42,676 bases of DNA, from the NCBI GenBank assembly GCA_026692885.1, contig JAPLNJ010001201.1, positions 1 to 42,676 on the forward strand. The letters are read 5' to 3'. Position numbers and translations under genes: made by a program. Source of the DNA: Planctomycetota bacterium. GTDB taxonomy: Bacteria; Planctomycetota; Planctomycetia; Pirellulales; Pirellulaceae. The notes beneath the pieces are model-generated. The model did not search any database and was not told where the DNA came from. It saw nothing but the letters and a program-made list of their open reading frames with translations. Shown here one piece after another: positions 8,790 to 17,813 of the stretch. Position 1 is the stretch's first letter, and each line of letters begins with the position of its first letter.

Positions 8790-11483
8790 ATGCTCGGCAG
8801 AATTCGACGCGTACTAAGAACAAGGCAGGGGAAAACTGCCTACCTTGGCCTCCTGGCCTGCTTATTTGTGGGCGCCTATCTTTGGCTTCCCGCATTTGCT
8901 GCCGATACCGGCACACCGGCTGGGGAGAAAATCGCAGCGGCCCCCGCCGCTCATTCCAGCGCAGCCGGCTTCAAGTTTTTCGAGCCCTTACTCAACCATG
9001 AGAAATTCAACGGCTGGGAGCAGACGGGCCTGATCGCCGTGCTGATTATTGCCATCATCGGCCTGCTGTACGCTCTGATGCTTAGGAAGCAGGTCTTAGC
9101 TGCTCCCCAGGGCACCAAGAAGATGCAGGAGGTCGCCGAAGCGATCCGCGAGGGCGCGAACGCCTACCTCGGCGCACAGTTCCGCAAGATTGGACCGCTG
9201 ATCGTGATCATCACGATCGCCCTGTTCTTCACCAAGTGGGGCCACTGGGAGTTTGCCTTTGGCCGCGCTGGCGCATTCCTGGTCGGTGCCCTGTTCAGCT
9301 GGTGCGTTGGCTTTGTCGGTATGCGTCTGGCCACCGCCGGCAATCTCCGCGTCGCCACGGCCGCCCGCAACAGCTACGGGGAAGCCATGCAACTCGGCTA
9401 CCGCACCGGCACCGTCGCGGGCATGCTGACCGACGGCCTGGGCCTGCTCGGCGGCACGTGCATCTTCCTGATTTACGGCGAACAAGCGTACGAGGCCCTG
9501 TTGGGCTTCGGTTTTGGCGGCACGCTGCTGGCCCTGTTTATGCGTGTCGGCGGCGGTATCTATACCAAGGCCGCGGACGTCGGTGCGGATCTGGTCGGCA
9601 AGTTCGAGGCCGACATCCCCGAGGATGACCCCCGTAATGCCGCGACCATCGCCGACAACGTGGGTGATAATGTTGGCGATTGTGCTGGTATGGCAGCCGA
9701 CATCTTCGAGTCGTATGAAGTCACGATCGTGGCGGCGATGATTCTGGGTATGGCCAGTTTCGGCCACAAAGGCGTGATCTTCCCCTTGCTGGTCCGCGGC
9801 ATCGGCGTGCTCGGTTCGATCATTAGCACGTACACCGTCAAGGCCGGCCCGAACGATACCTCCGACACCGCCTTGCACAGTGTCCATCGCGGTTTCTGGA
9901 TCGGGTCGGTGATCTCCGTCATCGGCTTCGTGGTCTTGGGATTTAGCTATCTTAAGTTCGATGACAAGTACATGAAGGCTTACCCCCAGGCCGTGTCGGG
10001 TTTCCAGGTGACCAAGGCCTTCCAGGATGGTCTCGACACCTTCCAGAAAGAGAATCCCACCGCTCGCACGAATGACTTCGTCAATGGCTACCAGGGTGCG
10101 ATCATGAACACCCAGCAGCCAGGCTGGTACATGATCAGCGGCGCGGACACGCGTCCGATCATCACTTGCTTCATCGGTATCATGCTGGCCATCGTGTTGA
10201 ACAAGCTCACCAGCTACTACACGCACACCAGCCATGCCCCAGTCAAGAGCCTCGCGCGGGCCTGCCAGACGGGCCACGCCACCAATATCATCCAAGGTTT
10301 TTCGGTCGGGTATGAGTCGGCGGTCATGGTGACGCTCGTGCTGGCGGCGGCAATCGCCATGTCGGTGGCCTGCTACACCGGCACGTCGGCGGTCTTCGTG
10401 GCCTACGGGGTGGCGATGGCGGGTATCGGCATGCTGACCCTGACCGGCAACACCATCTCGATGGATGTGTTTGGGCCCGTCGCGGACAATGCCAATGGCA
10501 TCGGCGAAATGGGCTACGAGAAGGAAGAGATGGGTGAGGAGAGCTACAAGCGGGCGCGCCAGATCCTGGCCGACCTCGACGCGGTAGGCAATACCACCAA
10601 AGCGGAAACGAAGGGGATCGCCATCGGCTCCGCTGTCATCGCGGCCGTATCGATGTTTGCCAGCTTCATCGCCACCCTGGCGATGGGCTCGGAAGAAAAG
10701 ATTATGGAGATGTCCCAATCGCAGTACGAGAAGTACTCGGCGCTGCTGACCGTGGCCGATCCGAAGGTGCTCATCGGCCTGTTGATCGGTGGCACGGTGC
10801 CGTGGCTGTTCAGCTCCATGCTGATTCGTGCTGTGGGCCGTGCGGCGTTCTACATCATCAAAGAGTGCCGCATCCAGTTCCGGGACAAGGAAATCTGGGC
10901 CGGCACCAAGAAGCCCGACTACGGGCGCGTGGTGGACATCTGCACCAACGCCGCTCAGAGCGAACTGATCGGCCCGGCACTGCTGGGCGTACTGAGCCCG
11001 ATGCTGGTCGGTTTGCTGCTGGGGCCATTTGCCCTCGGCGGGTTCCTGGCGGGCATCATCGTGTCGGGCGTGATGCTCGGCGTGTTTATGGCCAATGCTG
11101 GTGGCGCGTGGGACAACGCCAAGAAGATGATCGAGGACGAACCCCGTGATCTCGCCCGTAACCTGGGCAAGGGCTCCGAGAAGCACAAGGCAGCCGTCAC
11201 CGGCGACACCGTCGGTGACCCGCTGAAGGACACCGCCGGCCCGGCCATCAACCCGATGGTCAAGGTCATGAACATGGTGGCGATGCTCTCGCTGACCAGC
11301 GTGGTGCTGGCGTTCAACATGGCCGGCGACAAAAACCCTGCCACCGGTGTCTCGCCCAACGGGGTGATCGGTGCGCTCCTGTGCTTGGTGTTCATCACCC
11401 TGATCGTCTGGGCGATCATCAACTCCAACAAGGAGACCGCCGAGATGAAGGAACTCGACAACGAGTTAGGCGGCAAGTCTTAG
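8790..11483 (+). CDS. hppA: membrane-bound proton-translocating pyrophosphatase
   Basis: Integral membrane pump that couples pyrophosphate hydrolysis to ion export. The substrate site is visible in KFEADIPEDDPRNAATIADN followed by VGDNVGDCAGMAADIFESYE. Other hallmarks are GNTISMDVFGPVADNANGI and, near the C-terminus, DTVGDPLKDTAGPAINPM. The segment GNTTKAETKG has Lys where K+-dependent enzymes have Ala, which by family rules points to a K+-independent, H+-pumping enzyme. The length, 897 residues, is long for the family. There is an extra N-terminal hydrophobic segment ending in LPAFAADTG, which looks like a cleavable signal, and an inserted loop near residues 385-450. ATG 8790 is preferred over GTG 8778 because AGGAAAGG at 8771-8778 is its ribosome site. 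Confidence 0.95.
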   Translation: MLGRIRRVLRTRQGKTAYLGLLACLFVGAYLWLPAFAADTGTPAGEKIAAAPAAHSSAAGFKFFEPLLNHEKFNGWEQTGLIAVLIIAIIGLLYALMLRKQVLAAPQGTKKMQEVAEAIREGANAYLGAQFRKIGPLIVIITIALFFTKWGHWEFAFGRAGAFLVGALFSWCVGFVGMRLATAGNLRVATAARNSYGEAMQLGYRTGTVAGMLTDGLGLLGGTCIFLIYGEQAYEALLGFGFGGTLLALFMRVGGGIYTKAADVGADLVGKFEADIPEDDPRNAATIADNVGDNVGDCAGMAADIFESYEVTIVAAMILGMASFGHKGVIFPLLVRGIGVLGSIISTYTVKAGPNDTSDTALHSVHRGFWIGSVISVIGFVVLGFSYLKFDDKYMKAYPQAVSGFQVTKAFQDGLDTFQKENPTARTNDFVNGYQGAIMNTQQPGWYMISGADTRPIITCFIGIMLAIVLNKLTSYYTHTSHAPVKSLARACQTGHATNIIQGFSVGYESAVMVTLVLAAAIAMSVACYTGTSAVFVAYGVAMAGIGMLTLTGNTISMDVFGPVADNANGIGEMGYEKEEMGEESYKRARQILADLDAVGNTTKAETKGIAIGSAVIAAVSMFASFIATLAMGSEEKIMEMSQSQYEKYSALLTVADPKVLIGLLIGGTVPWLFSSMLIRAVGRAAFYIIKECRIQFRDKEIWAGTKKPDYGRVVDICTNAAQSELIGPALLGVLSPMLVGLLLGPFALGGFLAGIIVSGVMLGVFMANAGGAWDNAKKMIEDEPRDLARNLGKGSEKHKAAVTGDTVGDPLKDTAGPAINPMVKVMNMVAMLSLTSVVLAFNMAGDKNPATGVSPNGVIGALLCLVFITLIVWAIINSNKETAEMKELDNELGGKS

Positions 11484-11527
11484 GCTTCCTGCCGCGTCTT
11501 TCGGACGCGGCCCAAACCGGAAATGCG

Positions 11528-11561
11528 AAAGGGCATGGTCATTGACCATGCCCTTTTTTTT
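11528..11561 (+). terminator. intrinsic terminator of hppA
   Basis: Arms 11528-11540 and 11544-11556 form a perfect 13-bp stem around ATT, followed by a run of T residues to 11561. It lies 45 bases after the hppA stop. Confidence 0.9.
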
Positions 11562-11609
11562 CTACTGAGCTGGGCTCAAGGGGCACCGCTGCGAACATCT
11601 TCACGCCAC

Positions 11610-11722
11610 CCTCGTTCCCACGCTCCGCGTGGGAACGCAAGTGTGTTGACGCTCCGCGTCGTCTGTCCACGGATACAGAGCGTCCGTGGCCTGCGTTCCG
11701 ACGCAGAGCGTCGGAACGAGAA
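11610..11722. repeat. array of palindromic repeat units
   Basis: Four small palindromes lie head to tail: 11613-11637 (CGTTCCCACG and its complement), one around GACGCTCCGCGTC, CCACGGA...TCCGTGG, and 11694-11718 (CGTTCCGACG and its complement). The loops share the core GCTCCGC or its complement GCAGAGC. The same style recurs at 21825 and 23424. The array fills the gap between the hppA terminator and the convergent oxidoreductase gene. Confidence 0.7.
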
Positions 11723-11766
11723 GAATTGAGGACTTGGACAACCGCAAGATATTCACAGCAGTGGCG

Positions 11767-13047
11767 TCACATGGTGGCGGGCAATTCGTAAGCTTTTCGT
11801 CGCGGCCGGTTGGCGAAGCGGTTCGCCTCGTCGTCGTCCAGGAACACTTCCTTCGCAGGGTCCCATTTCAGACGCCGTCCGACCCAACGGGTGATGTTGG
11901 CTAGATGACAAACGCTGATGGAGCGGTGCCCGATCTCGACATCCGCCGCTGGCTGCTGCCGCGTCCGGATACAATCGATCCAGTTCTGCAAGTGCCACTG
12001 GGCCTGCCACAAGGCGGTTTGGTCGCTCCACTTGCGTTCCTCTTCCACTTCGTCGACTTTCTTGAGCAGTTCTACGGCGATCTCCTTGGGGTTCGACGTG
12101 AACTTGTTGCGATTGACTTCCAGTTTGCCCTTCTCGCAGACGAAAATCGCGCCGCCCCAGGGACCGTGGTCGAGCACAAACCGAACCGGCACTCCGTTGG
12201 CATATTGCATCTGGACCTTGCCGTTCGGTCCCGGTGTGTCGGGCCACATCTCGACCGGCCCGGTGCCGTCCGCGCCGATCCCCCACTGAATCTGATCGAC
12301 CCCGTGCGCACCCCAATTCGTCATCTCGCCGCCAGCGAAGTCTCGTCCGCCGCCGCCCCAGCGGCCGTTGAAGGGCCGCCACGCCGCCTGATTCAACCAC
12401 ATATCCCAATCCAGCCCCGCAAGCACCGGTTCCTCGGCGCCAACATCTTTGGGAGACTCGCCAGAGCCCGGGTAGCAAGGAGCAAGCACTTCGATGATCT
12501 TGCCTAGGCCACCGGTGCGAACCAATTCGCAGGCGATCCGGTTCAAGGTCATCGACCGCTGCTGCGATCCGACCTGGAATATGCGGCCATGTTTCCGTAC
12601 CGTGTCCACCAGCACGCGACCCTCATGGACATACAATGTCAACGGCTTTTCAGCGTAGACGTCCTTACCCGCCTGACAGGCGTGTATGGCAGGCACCACC
12701 CGCTGCCATTCCTGCGTGGCGACGATCACGGCATCAATGTCTTTACGTTCCAGGATCTTCTGATAGTGCTGGTAGACTGGCCAGTCGCCCTTACGCTTGG
12801 CCTTGAACGCTTCGGCCCGCGGTTGATTGCAGTCGGACAGGGCCACGATCTGTCCGTCTTTGGGCAGTTGATCCAATAACAGCGAGGCCCGGTTGCCCAC
12901 CCCAATGGCACCCACCGTGACTCGCTCGTTCGCGCCCGGCTTACCGTCTGCCGCCAGAACGCCGGAAGGAACGAAATAGGGGATCCCGATCGTGCCCGCC
13001 GCTCCAGCAGCACATTTCAGCCATTGACGCCGTGATACCTTGTTCAT
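11767..13047 (-). CDS. Tat-exported Gfo/Idh/MocA family oxidoreductase
   Basis: A 426-residue NAD(P)-dependent oxidoreductase of the glucose-fructose oxidoreductase / inositol dehydrogenase family, acting on an unknown sugar or cyclitol. The N-terminus carries a twin-arginine signal (SRRQWLK, hydrophobic segment to about residue 33). The Rossmann loop reads GAIGVGNRA. The family EKP motif is present (DVYAEKPLTL), with its Lys expected to help catalysis. The C-terminal half has the usual beta-sheet substrate domain and a GGEMTNWGAHGVDQIQW segment holding the expected catalytic His. The start is ATG 13047 with AAGGAGA 8 bases upstream; the frame stays open to 13185 without a signal sequence. 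A promoter candidate is given separately. Confidence 0.85.
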   Translation of the reverse strand: MNKVSRRQWLKCAAGAAGTIGIPYFVPSGVLAADGKPGANERVTVGAIGVGNRASLLLDQLPKDGQIVALSDCNQPRAEAFKAKRKGDWPVYQHYQKILERKDIDAVIVATQEWQRVVPAIHACQAGKDVYAEKPLTLYVHEGRVLVDTVRKHGRIFQVGSQQRSMTLNRIACELVRTGGLGKIIEVLAPCYPGSGESPKDVGAEEPVLAGLDWDMWLNQAAWRPFNGRWGGGGRDFAGGEMTNWGAHGVDQIQWGIGADGTGPVEMWPDTPGPNGKVQMQYANGVPVRFVLDHGPWGGAIFVCEKGKLEVNRNKFTSNPKEIAVELLKKVDEVEEERKWSDQTALWQAQWHLQNWIDCIRTRQQPAADVEIGHRSISVCHLANITRWVGRRLKWDPAKEVFLDDDEANRFANRPRRKAYELPATM

Positions 13048-13173
13048 TGAAGAAGTCTCCTTGAGTAACTGCCAACGAGGAACGAGGACTGTCGGGATGG
13101 TTCGGTCTCGGACGCGGTGGACCAGACAGGTTGACAAGGGTGGAGGTGGCTCCGCCGCAGGCCAACGACTCGC

Positions 13174-13202
13174 GTTATAGGACAATCCGCTGGCCGAAAC
13201 AA
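13174..13202 (-). promoter_or_regulatory. candidate promoter of the 13047 oxidoreductase
   Basis: On the minus strand TTGTTT (13202-13197) and TATAAC (13179-13174) are spaced by exactly 17 bases. A start near 13167 would give a leader of about 120 bases. The rest of the 323-base gap 13048-13371 shows no gene. A weaker plus-strand pair, TTGTCG (13245) and TAGAAT (13269) with an 18-base spacer, could serve the small gene at 13372. Confidence 0.4.
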
Positions 13203-13299
13203 GTCAGGGGCTCCCAGTCTCGACATGCCAGTCCCGCGACACCGTTGTCGCACGCTGAGCGGTTGGAGTAGAATGCGGACAAGTATCAACCACTACTAA

Positions 13300-13593
<294 letters not shown>

Positions 13594-13733
13594 GCACTGC
13601 GGAAAGACGGAGCGTCCGACTGGCTGGACCGTCACGACAGGGTTATGGGTCCGTTACGAGAACAGCCCGCCGGTGGTTGCTCACCCTGTGGCTGGGCTGC
13701 GCAAAACTGGGCGGACGTGTGGCCGTAAGGCAA

Positions 13734-13834
13734 GCGGCGGGAAATAGCTTACCCGTAGGTTGGCCTTTCCAGGCCGATCGGGACGGTCTTGGAAGACCAT
13801 CCTACATTAAGTCGGGTAAGTTATTTCCTGCCGC
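13734..13834. repeat. nested inverted-repeat element
   Basis: Outer arms 13734-13754 and 13814-13834 match at 19 of 21 positions. Inside is a second palindrome beginning GTAGGTTGGCC and ending ACCATCCTAC, of the same kind as at 24563-24619. The element sits in the 344-base gap between the DUF2442 gene and the convergent hydrolase; the rest of that gap shows nothing I can name. Confidence 0.65.
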
Positions 13835-13937
13835 CTAAGGACAACTGCGGCTGCCGGAATCAGCACGGAATTCATCTTGCGGGTGCCCCAGGCTGAGGCG
13901 AACCGGGCGTCAGCCTGGAAAGCTGACCTACAAGACG

Positions 13938-16037
13938 CTACCTTGCTGCCGCCCCCCAGGGTTCGATTTGCCGCAGTTGCTTCGCGGCCAGCGCGCGGTA
14001 CACGTCGGGCAGATCGAACTTCTCGAGTACGCCTGGCAACAGCGTGGACAAAGGCCAGCGGTAGTTCTCGGACTCCGCCACTTCGGAGTACGAGGTCAAC
14101 CCATTCTTCAACGTGACCTGCACCACCGCGTCGGACAGCACCGCGGTGAACGCGGCCGGAATCGCGCCCCACCCCTTGCCGGCCAAGTGCACTTCCCGGT
14201 GGCCCAGAGAAGCCAGCCAGTCCACCACCCGGAGCACGTCGTACGTCTTCTGCCCGATCAGCGGAGCGTCCAGCATGATCGCGTAGGCCGCGTAGAAGAA
14301 GTCACTGCCGTACGGTTGGAAGAACTGGTTCTGGCCACAGGTGTTGGGCCGTGATTCCCCCGTGCCGCGCAAGTCGCAGGCGTAGAACGCGGCGTCGGGT
14401 TCGTCCTTGAGCAGTTGGCTCACGAGCGGCTCGTCTCGCAGTTCCGCATCGCTCGACAGATGCGCCACGTACAGCACGGCTCGCGGGATGCCTCGCGGCG
14501 GGCGCGACATCAAGGGCTCGTCCGCCAGACGAATCACGATCGTTTCGATGTTCGGCTCCGTTTCAACCGCGTAATGGGCGAACTGCCGCTGCGGATACTT
14601 GCGCGACGGCAGGGACCGGAGGATGCGATAGTCCGGCACGCCTTCCCGCGGCGGGAGCTTCAACACCGCGACGATGGCTTCGCGCAGGGCAGCACCCTGA
14701 AGCGGCTGCCGGCGTCCGGCCAGCTCCTGAGACTTCTGCTTCGTGAACGAGTACACGGTTCGCGGCTTAGGCTCCAGCAGCTGGCCGCGCGGCGTACAGT
14801 ACAGCGTCTCGTCCTTCTCCAGAACCAAGGTCGGCTCGGTTTTCGCGTCGGAGATGCCGGTCACCCGGTTGAACCACTGGTACATCGCTTCGCGGTTCTC
14901 GCGCGAGTAGCCGTGGTAGGTCGGACCGACAAACATCGCGATGTTCTCTTCGGCCCCGAGCAGTCCGTACAGCCGTTTCAGCCGCGCGAAAGCCTCTTCG
15001 GTCCCCCGCACGTCGAAGTAGTCCTTTTCCTGCTCCAGAATGATCACTGGCTTGGGCGCCAGGGCGGCCAGGAAATCTTCGTGATTGAGTCCCAGGGCCA
15101 AGGCTCGCGGCGGGCACTGCTCGGTGTCTTGCGGCAACTCATTCTCCAGGTTGCGACGAAACGTGGTGACGAAGCAGCTGGGCGCTGCCATGGTCCAGCG
15201 TTGCTCCCAGCCGCACAGCCACGTGGTCAAGGTGCCGCCGCCCGAGTTGCCGGTGAGGCCCACGTGCCGCGGATCGACCTCACTGCGAGACAGCAGGTAG
15301 TCGAGCGCCCGGATGCCATCCCACGCGCGCCACGCGCCGAAGAATTCGCCGACCAGGTACTGCTGGTTGCCGGCGACCAGGTGTTCGTTCACGCCGACGC
15401 CGATGCGCGACTTGAGATCCTCGCCCGCGTACTGCAGACGCTCGCCTTGACCGATGGGGTCGTAGATCAGCACGACGTATCCGAGCCGCGCCAGCCCCTG
15501 GGCGAACGACTGATAGGCATCGTTGGCCTTCCCGTTGCTCGAATGCCCACAACTTCCCACCACACCGGGCAGCGGGAATTTGCGGCCCTTGGGCAGATAC
15601 AGGTTGGCGGTGACGGGGAACTCCGGCCGGCTCTCGAAGATCACCTTCTCGATCGTGTATTGATCCCGTTGAACAACGCCTGTCACGCGCGGGTTCAGCG
15701 GCGTCTTTTCGGGAAACGGGCCGAAACTGGCCGCGATTTTCTCGCGGACCGCACGCACATAGGCTTCGGCGTCGGCCTTGGTCTGCAACGACGCTTTCGC
15801 CCGCGTCGCCTCACGCTCGACCGTCCGTACCCGCTCGGTGAAATACCGCTGCAGCATGGTCGGAAAGCGGTTCAGCGGTGCCGGGATCTCGTTTTCGGCC
15901 GCGCGTGCCGCCACGCCGCTGCCGATCGTTGGCAGGCCCAGCGTCCAGCCCAAGGCGCCACACGCCGCCGCTTGCAGGACTGTGCGGCGCGAAACCTCAG
16001 AGACGCGGAGACTCGGATCGCCGTGACCGTGATTCAT
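13938..16037 (-). CDS. Tat-exported alpha/beta hydrolase (acetyl xylan esterase-like)
   Basis: A 699-residue exported hydrolase. A Tat signal occupies residues 1-48 (SRRTVLQ then a hydrophobic run). The first hydrolase domain spans about 130-400. The nucleophile elbow is GNSGGG with S265. A plausible acid lies in ILEQEKDYFDVRG, and the His in VGPTYHGYSREN, giving the usual Ser-Asp-His order. This domain resembles the AXE1/dipeptidyl-peptidase-like esterases abundant in planctomycetes. Residues 480-699 resemble a second alpha/beta fold (YACDLRGTGES, VHLAGKGWGA) whose elbow has GKGWGA instead of GxSxG, so it is probably non-catalytic. ATG 16037 follows CAGGAGTG; the frame remains open to 16106. 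The gene is divergent from fhcB. Deacetylation of plant or algal glycans is likely but inferred. Confidence 0.75.
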   Translation of the reverse strand: MNHGHGDPSLRVSEVSRRTVLQAAACGALGWTLGLPTIGSGVAARAAENEIPAPLNRFPTMLQRYFTERVRTVEREATRAKASLQTKADAEAYVRAVREKIAASFGPFPEKTPLNPRVTGVVQRDQYTIEKVIFESRPEFPVTANLYLPKGRKFPLPGVVGSCGHSSNGKANDAYQSFAQGLARLGYVVLIYDPIGQGERLQYAGEDLKSRIGVGVNEHLVAGNQQYLVGEFFGAWRAWDGIRALDYLLSRSEVDPRHVGLTGNSGGGTLTTWLCGWEQRWTMAAPSCFVTTFRRNLENELPQDTEQCPPRALALGLNHEDFLAALAPKPVIILEQEKDYFDVRGTEEAFARLKRLYGLLGAEENIAMFVGPTYHGYSRENREAMYQWFNRVTGISDAKTEPTLVLEKDETLYCTPRGQLLEPKPRTVYSFTKQKSQELAGRRQPLQGAALREAIVAVLKLPPREGVPDYRILRSLPSRKYPQRQFAHYAVETEPNIETIVIRLADEPLMSRPPRGIPRAVLYVAHLSSDAELRDEPLVSQLLKDEPDAAFYACDLRGTGESRPNTCGQNQFFQPYGSDFFYAAYAIMLDAPLIGQKTYDVLRVVDWLASLGHREVHLAGKGWGAIPAAFTAVLSDAVVQVTLKNGLTSYSEVAESENYRWPLSTLLPGVLEKFDLPDVYRALAAKQLRQIEPWGAAAR

Positions 16038-16174
16038 GATTGCACTCCTGGATCCCGTCGTGTAGTTTCCCCAAAAGGCCGCCGGGCAATGTAGTAGGAA
16101 TCGCACGCTCGGACAACCCGTGAGACAACTTCTCGCTGGCAGTGGCCAATAGACGCCTTGGAGCGACTCAGGTA

Positions 16175-16267
16175 GGGTACATCAAGCGCCGCGCCGATGT
16201 ACCGGTTGACCGGCGGTCTCGATGAACAGCGGTCCCCAGGTACGTCGGCGCAACGCTTGATGTACCC
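16175..16267. repeat. inverted repeat in divergent intergenic region
   Basis: Arms 16175-16203 and 16239-16267 (29 bases each) are complementary except at about four positions, around a 35-base centre. The outer ends read GGGTACATCAAG and CTTGATGTACCC. It lies between the divergent hydrolase and fhcB genes, so it either carries regulatory sites or is a MITE-like insertion. Confidence 0.65.
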
Positions 16268-16317
16268 CACGGAAACGCGGCCCGACACGGAAACGGCCCT
16301 GGAGGTTCCTGCGCCCC

Positions 16318-17628
16318 ATGACTCTGACCGATGGCATGTTCACCGACTCGGCCTGCACCATCTGCGGCTGCGTGTGCGACGACCTGCGGCTCAGGGTCCA
16401 GGGCAATCGGATTGTGCAGGCCGAGCGGGCTTGCCAGTTGGCGGAGTCTTGGTTCCTGGCGCAGGAGTCGCGACACCCACCGGTCGCCCGGATCGCAGGG
16501 GGAACCGTCTCGCGGGCGGCTGCCGTCGAAAAGGCAGCGAACATCCTGCGGACAAGCCGGTCGCCGCTCATCTACGGGTTGTCGCGCAGCAGCACGGCCG
16601 GCCAGCGCGCGGCGGTCCGTCTGGCGGATCTTATCGGCGCCACGATCGACACCACGGCCTCGCGTTGTCATGCACCGTCGATCATGGCCTTGCAGCAAGT
16701 GGGCGAGAGCACCTGCAGCCTTGGCGAGACCAAAAACCGTGCTGACCTGGTAGTGTTCTGGGGTTCCAATCCGCTGGTCAGCCACCCGCGGCATTTCGAA
16801 CGCTATTCGGTCGACGCAACAGGCTTGTTTGCTCCGCGGGGCCGACGGGATCGGCATGTGGTCGTCGTCGACGTGAAGCCGACCGCCACGACCGCCTTGG
16901 CCGACACATTCCTGCAGATCGCACCGGGCAGCGACTTCGACGTGATCTGGACGTTGCGCGCCTTGCTCCAGAACTTGCCTGTGCTCCCGGCCGAGGCACC
17001 GCTCGCGGCCTTGCAGGACCTCGCCGACCGCCTGAAAGCCTGTCGTTACGGCATTGTCTTCTTCGGTCTGGGACTCACCCGCCACGGCGTCGGCCACGCC
17101 AATGTGGAGGCCCTGTTGCGGTTGGTGAGCGACCTGAATCGGTACACGCGATTCTCGGCCCGCCGCATGCGCATCCCTGGCGACGTCGCCGGCGCCGACA
17201 ATGTGTTGTGCTGGCAGACCGGATTTCCGTTCAGCGTCAACCTGGCCCGCGGCTATCCCCGGTACAATCCGGGGGAGTACTCGGCCAATGACTTATTGGA
17301 GCGTGGCGAGGTCGACGCCTGTCTCCTGGTGGGCAGCGAGGGCATCGGTGGCCTGTCGGCGGCGGCGGTGGAGCGTCTGCGGCAGCTCCCGCTGATCGTC
17401 TTGGACTATCCCACCGTCGACTGTCCCCTCCCGCCGACGGTCGCCTTCACGACGGCCGTCTACGGTGTGCATCTGCCCGGTACCGCCTATCGCATGGACG
17501 AAGTTCCCATCCCGTTGCGGGCCGTGTTGACGAGCGACTACCCCAGCGACGCCACGGTGCTCCGCGAGATCGCGAAACGGTTGACCAGAAATCGCCTGCC
17601 GAGCGCGACGCCTTCGGCTCGCGGCTAG
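16318..17628 (+). CDS. fhcB: formylmethanofuran dehydrogenase subunit B homologue
   Basis: A 436-residue homologue of the B subunit of formyltransferase/hydrolase (Fhc) and of formylmethanofuran dehydrogenase. In methylotrophs the Fhc complex releases formate from formyl-methanofuran at the end of the tetrahydromethanopterin-linked C1 route, and planctomycetes carry these genes. Evidence: the N-terminal cysteine cluster CTICGCVCDDLRL (C13 to C20 region) followed by ERACQLAESWFL, and molybdopterin-oxidoreductase-like segments such as FWGSNPLVSHPRHFERYS and CWQTGFPFSVNLARGYPRYN. GGAGG lies 13 bases before the ATG. Odd: subunits A, C and D, which usually form an operon with B, are not beside it. 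Confidence 0.85.
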   Translation: MTLTDGMFTDSACTICGCVCDDLRLRVQGNRIVQAERACQLAESWFLAQESRHPPVARIAGGTVSRAAAVEKAANILRTSRSPLIYGLSRSSTAGQRAAVRLADLIGATIDTTASRCHAPSIMALQQVGESTCSLGETKNRADLVVFWGSNPLVSHPRHFERYSVDATGLFAPRGRRDRHVVVVDVKPTATTALADTFLQIAPGSDFDVIWTLRALLQNLPVLPAEAPLAALQDLADRLKACRYGIVFFGLGLTRHGVGHANVEALLRLVSDLNRYTRFSARRMRIPGDVAGADNVLCWQTGFPFSVNLARGYPRYNPGEYSANDLLERGEVDACLLVGSEGIGGLSAAAVERLRQLPLIVLDYPTVDCPLPPTVAFTTAVYGVHLPGTAYRMDEVPIPLRAVLTSDYPSDATVLREIAKRLTRNRLPSATPSARG

Positions 17629-17813
17629 GATTGGCCGATCGTCGTCTAACCGCGTCCGAACGGAGACTGCTGAAAAAGTTGCAACGCCGTCTCACCCCAA
17701 GAAAGCGAATGTCGAAGAGGCCACTTTCTTGAGTACCGCGGGGGCATGAAGTACACTCGACCCTGAAAGTGGACCTCCGATGGTTCCTGACGTGACCGCC
17801 AAGTTCGTCCGGT

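Noticed and set aside
9096..11186. Long minus-strand open frame opposite hppA
   Set aside because: Its His/Asp/Gln-rich translation has no family features and exactly mirrors the strongly supported pyrophosphatase; a GC-rich codon shadow.
14415..16094. 559-codon plus-strand frame opposite the alpha/beta hydrolase
   Set aside because: Arg/Gln-rich with no motif, while the opposite frame has a Tat signal and a catalytic Ser motif.
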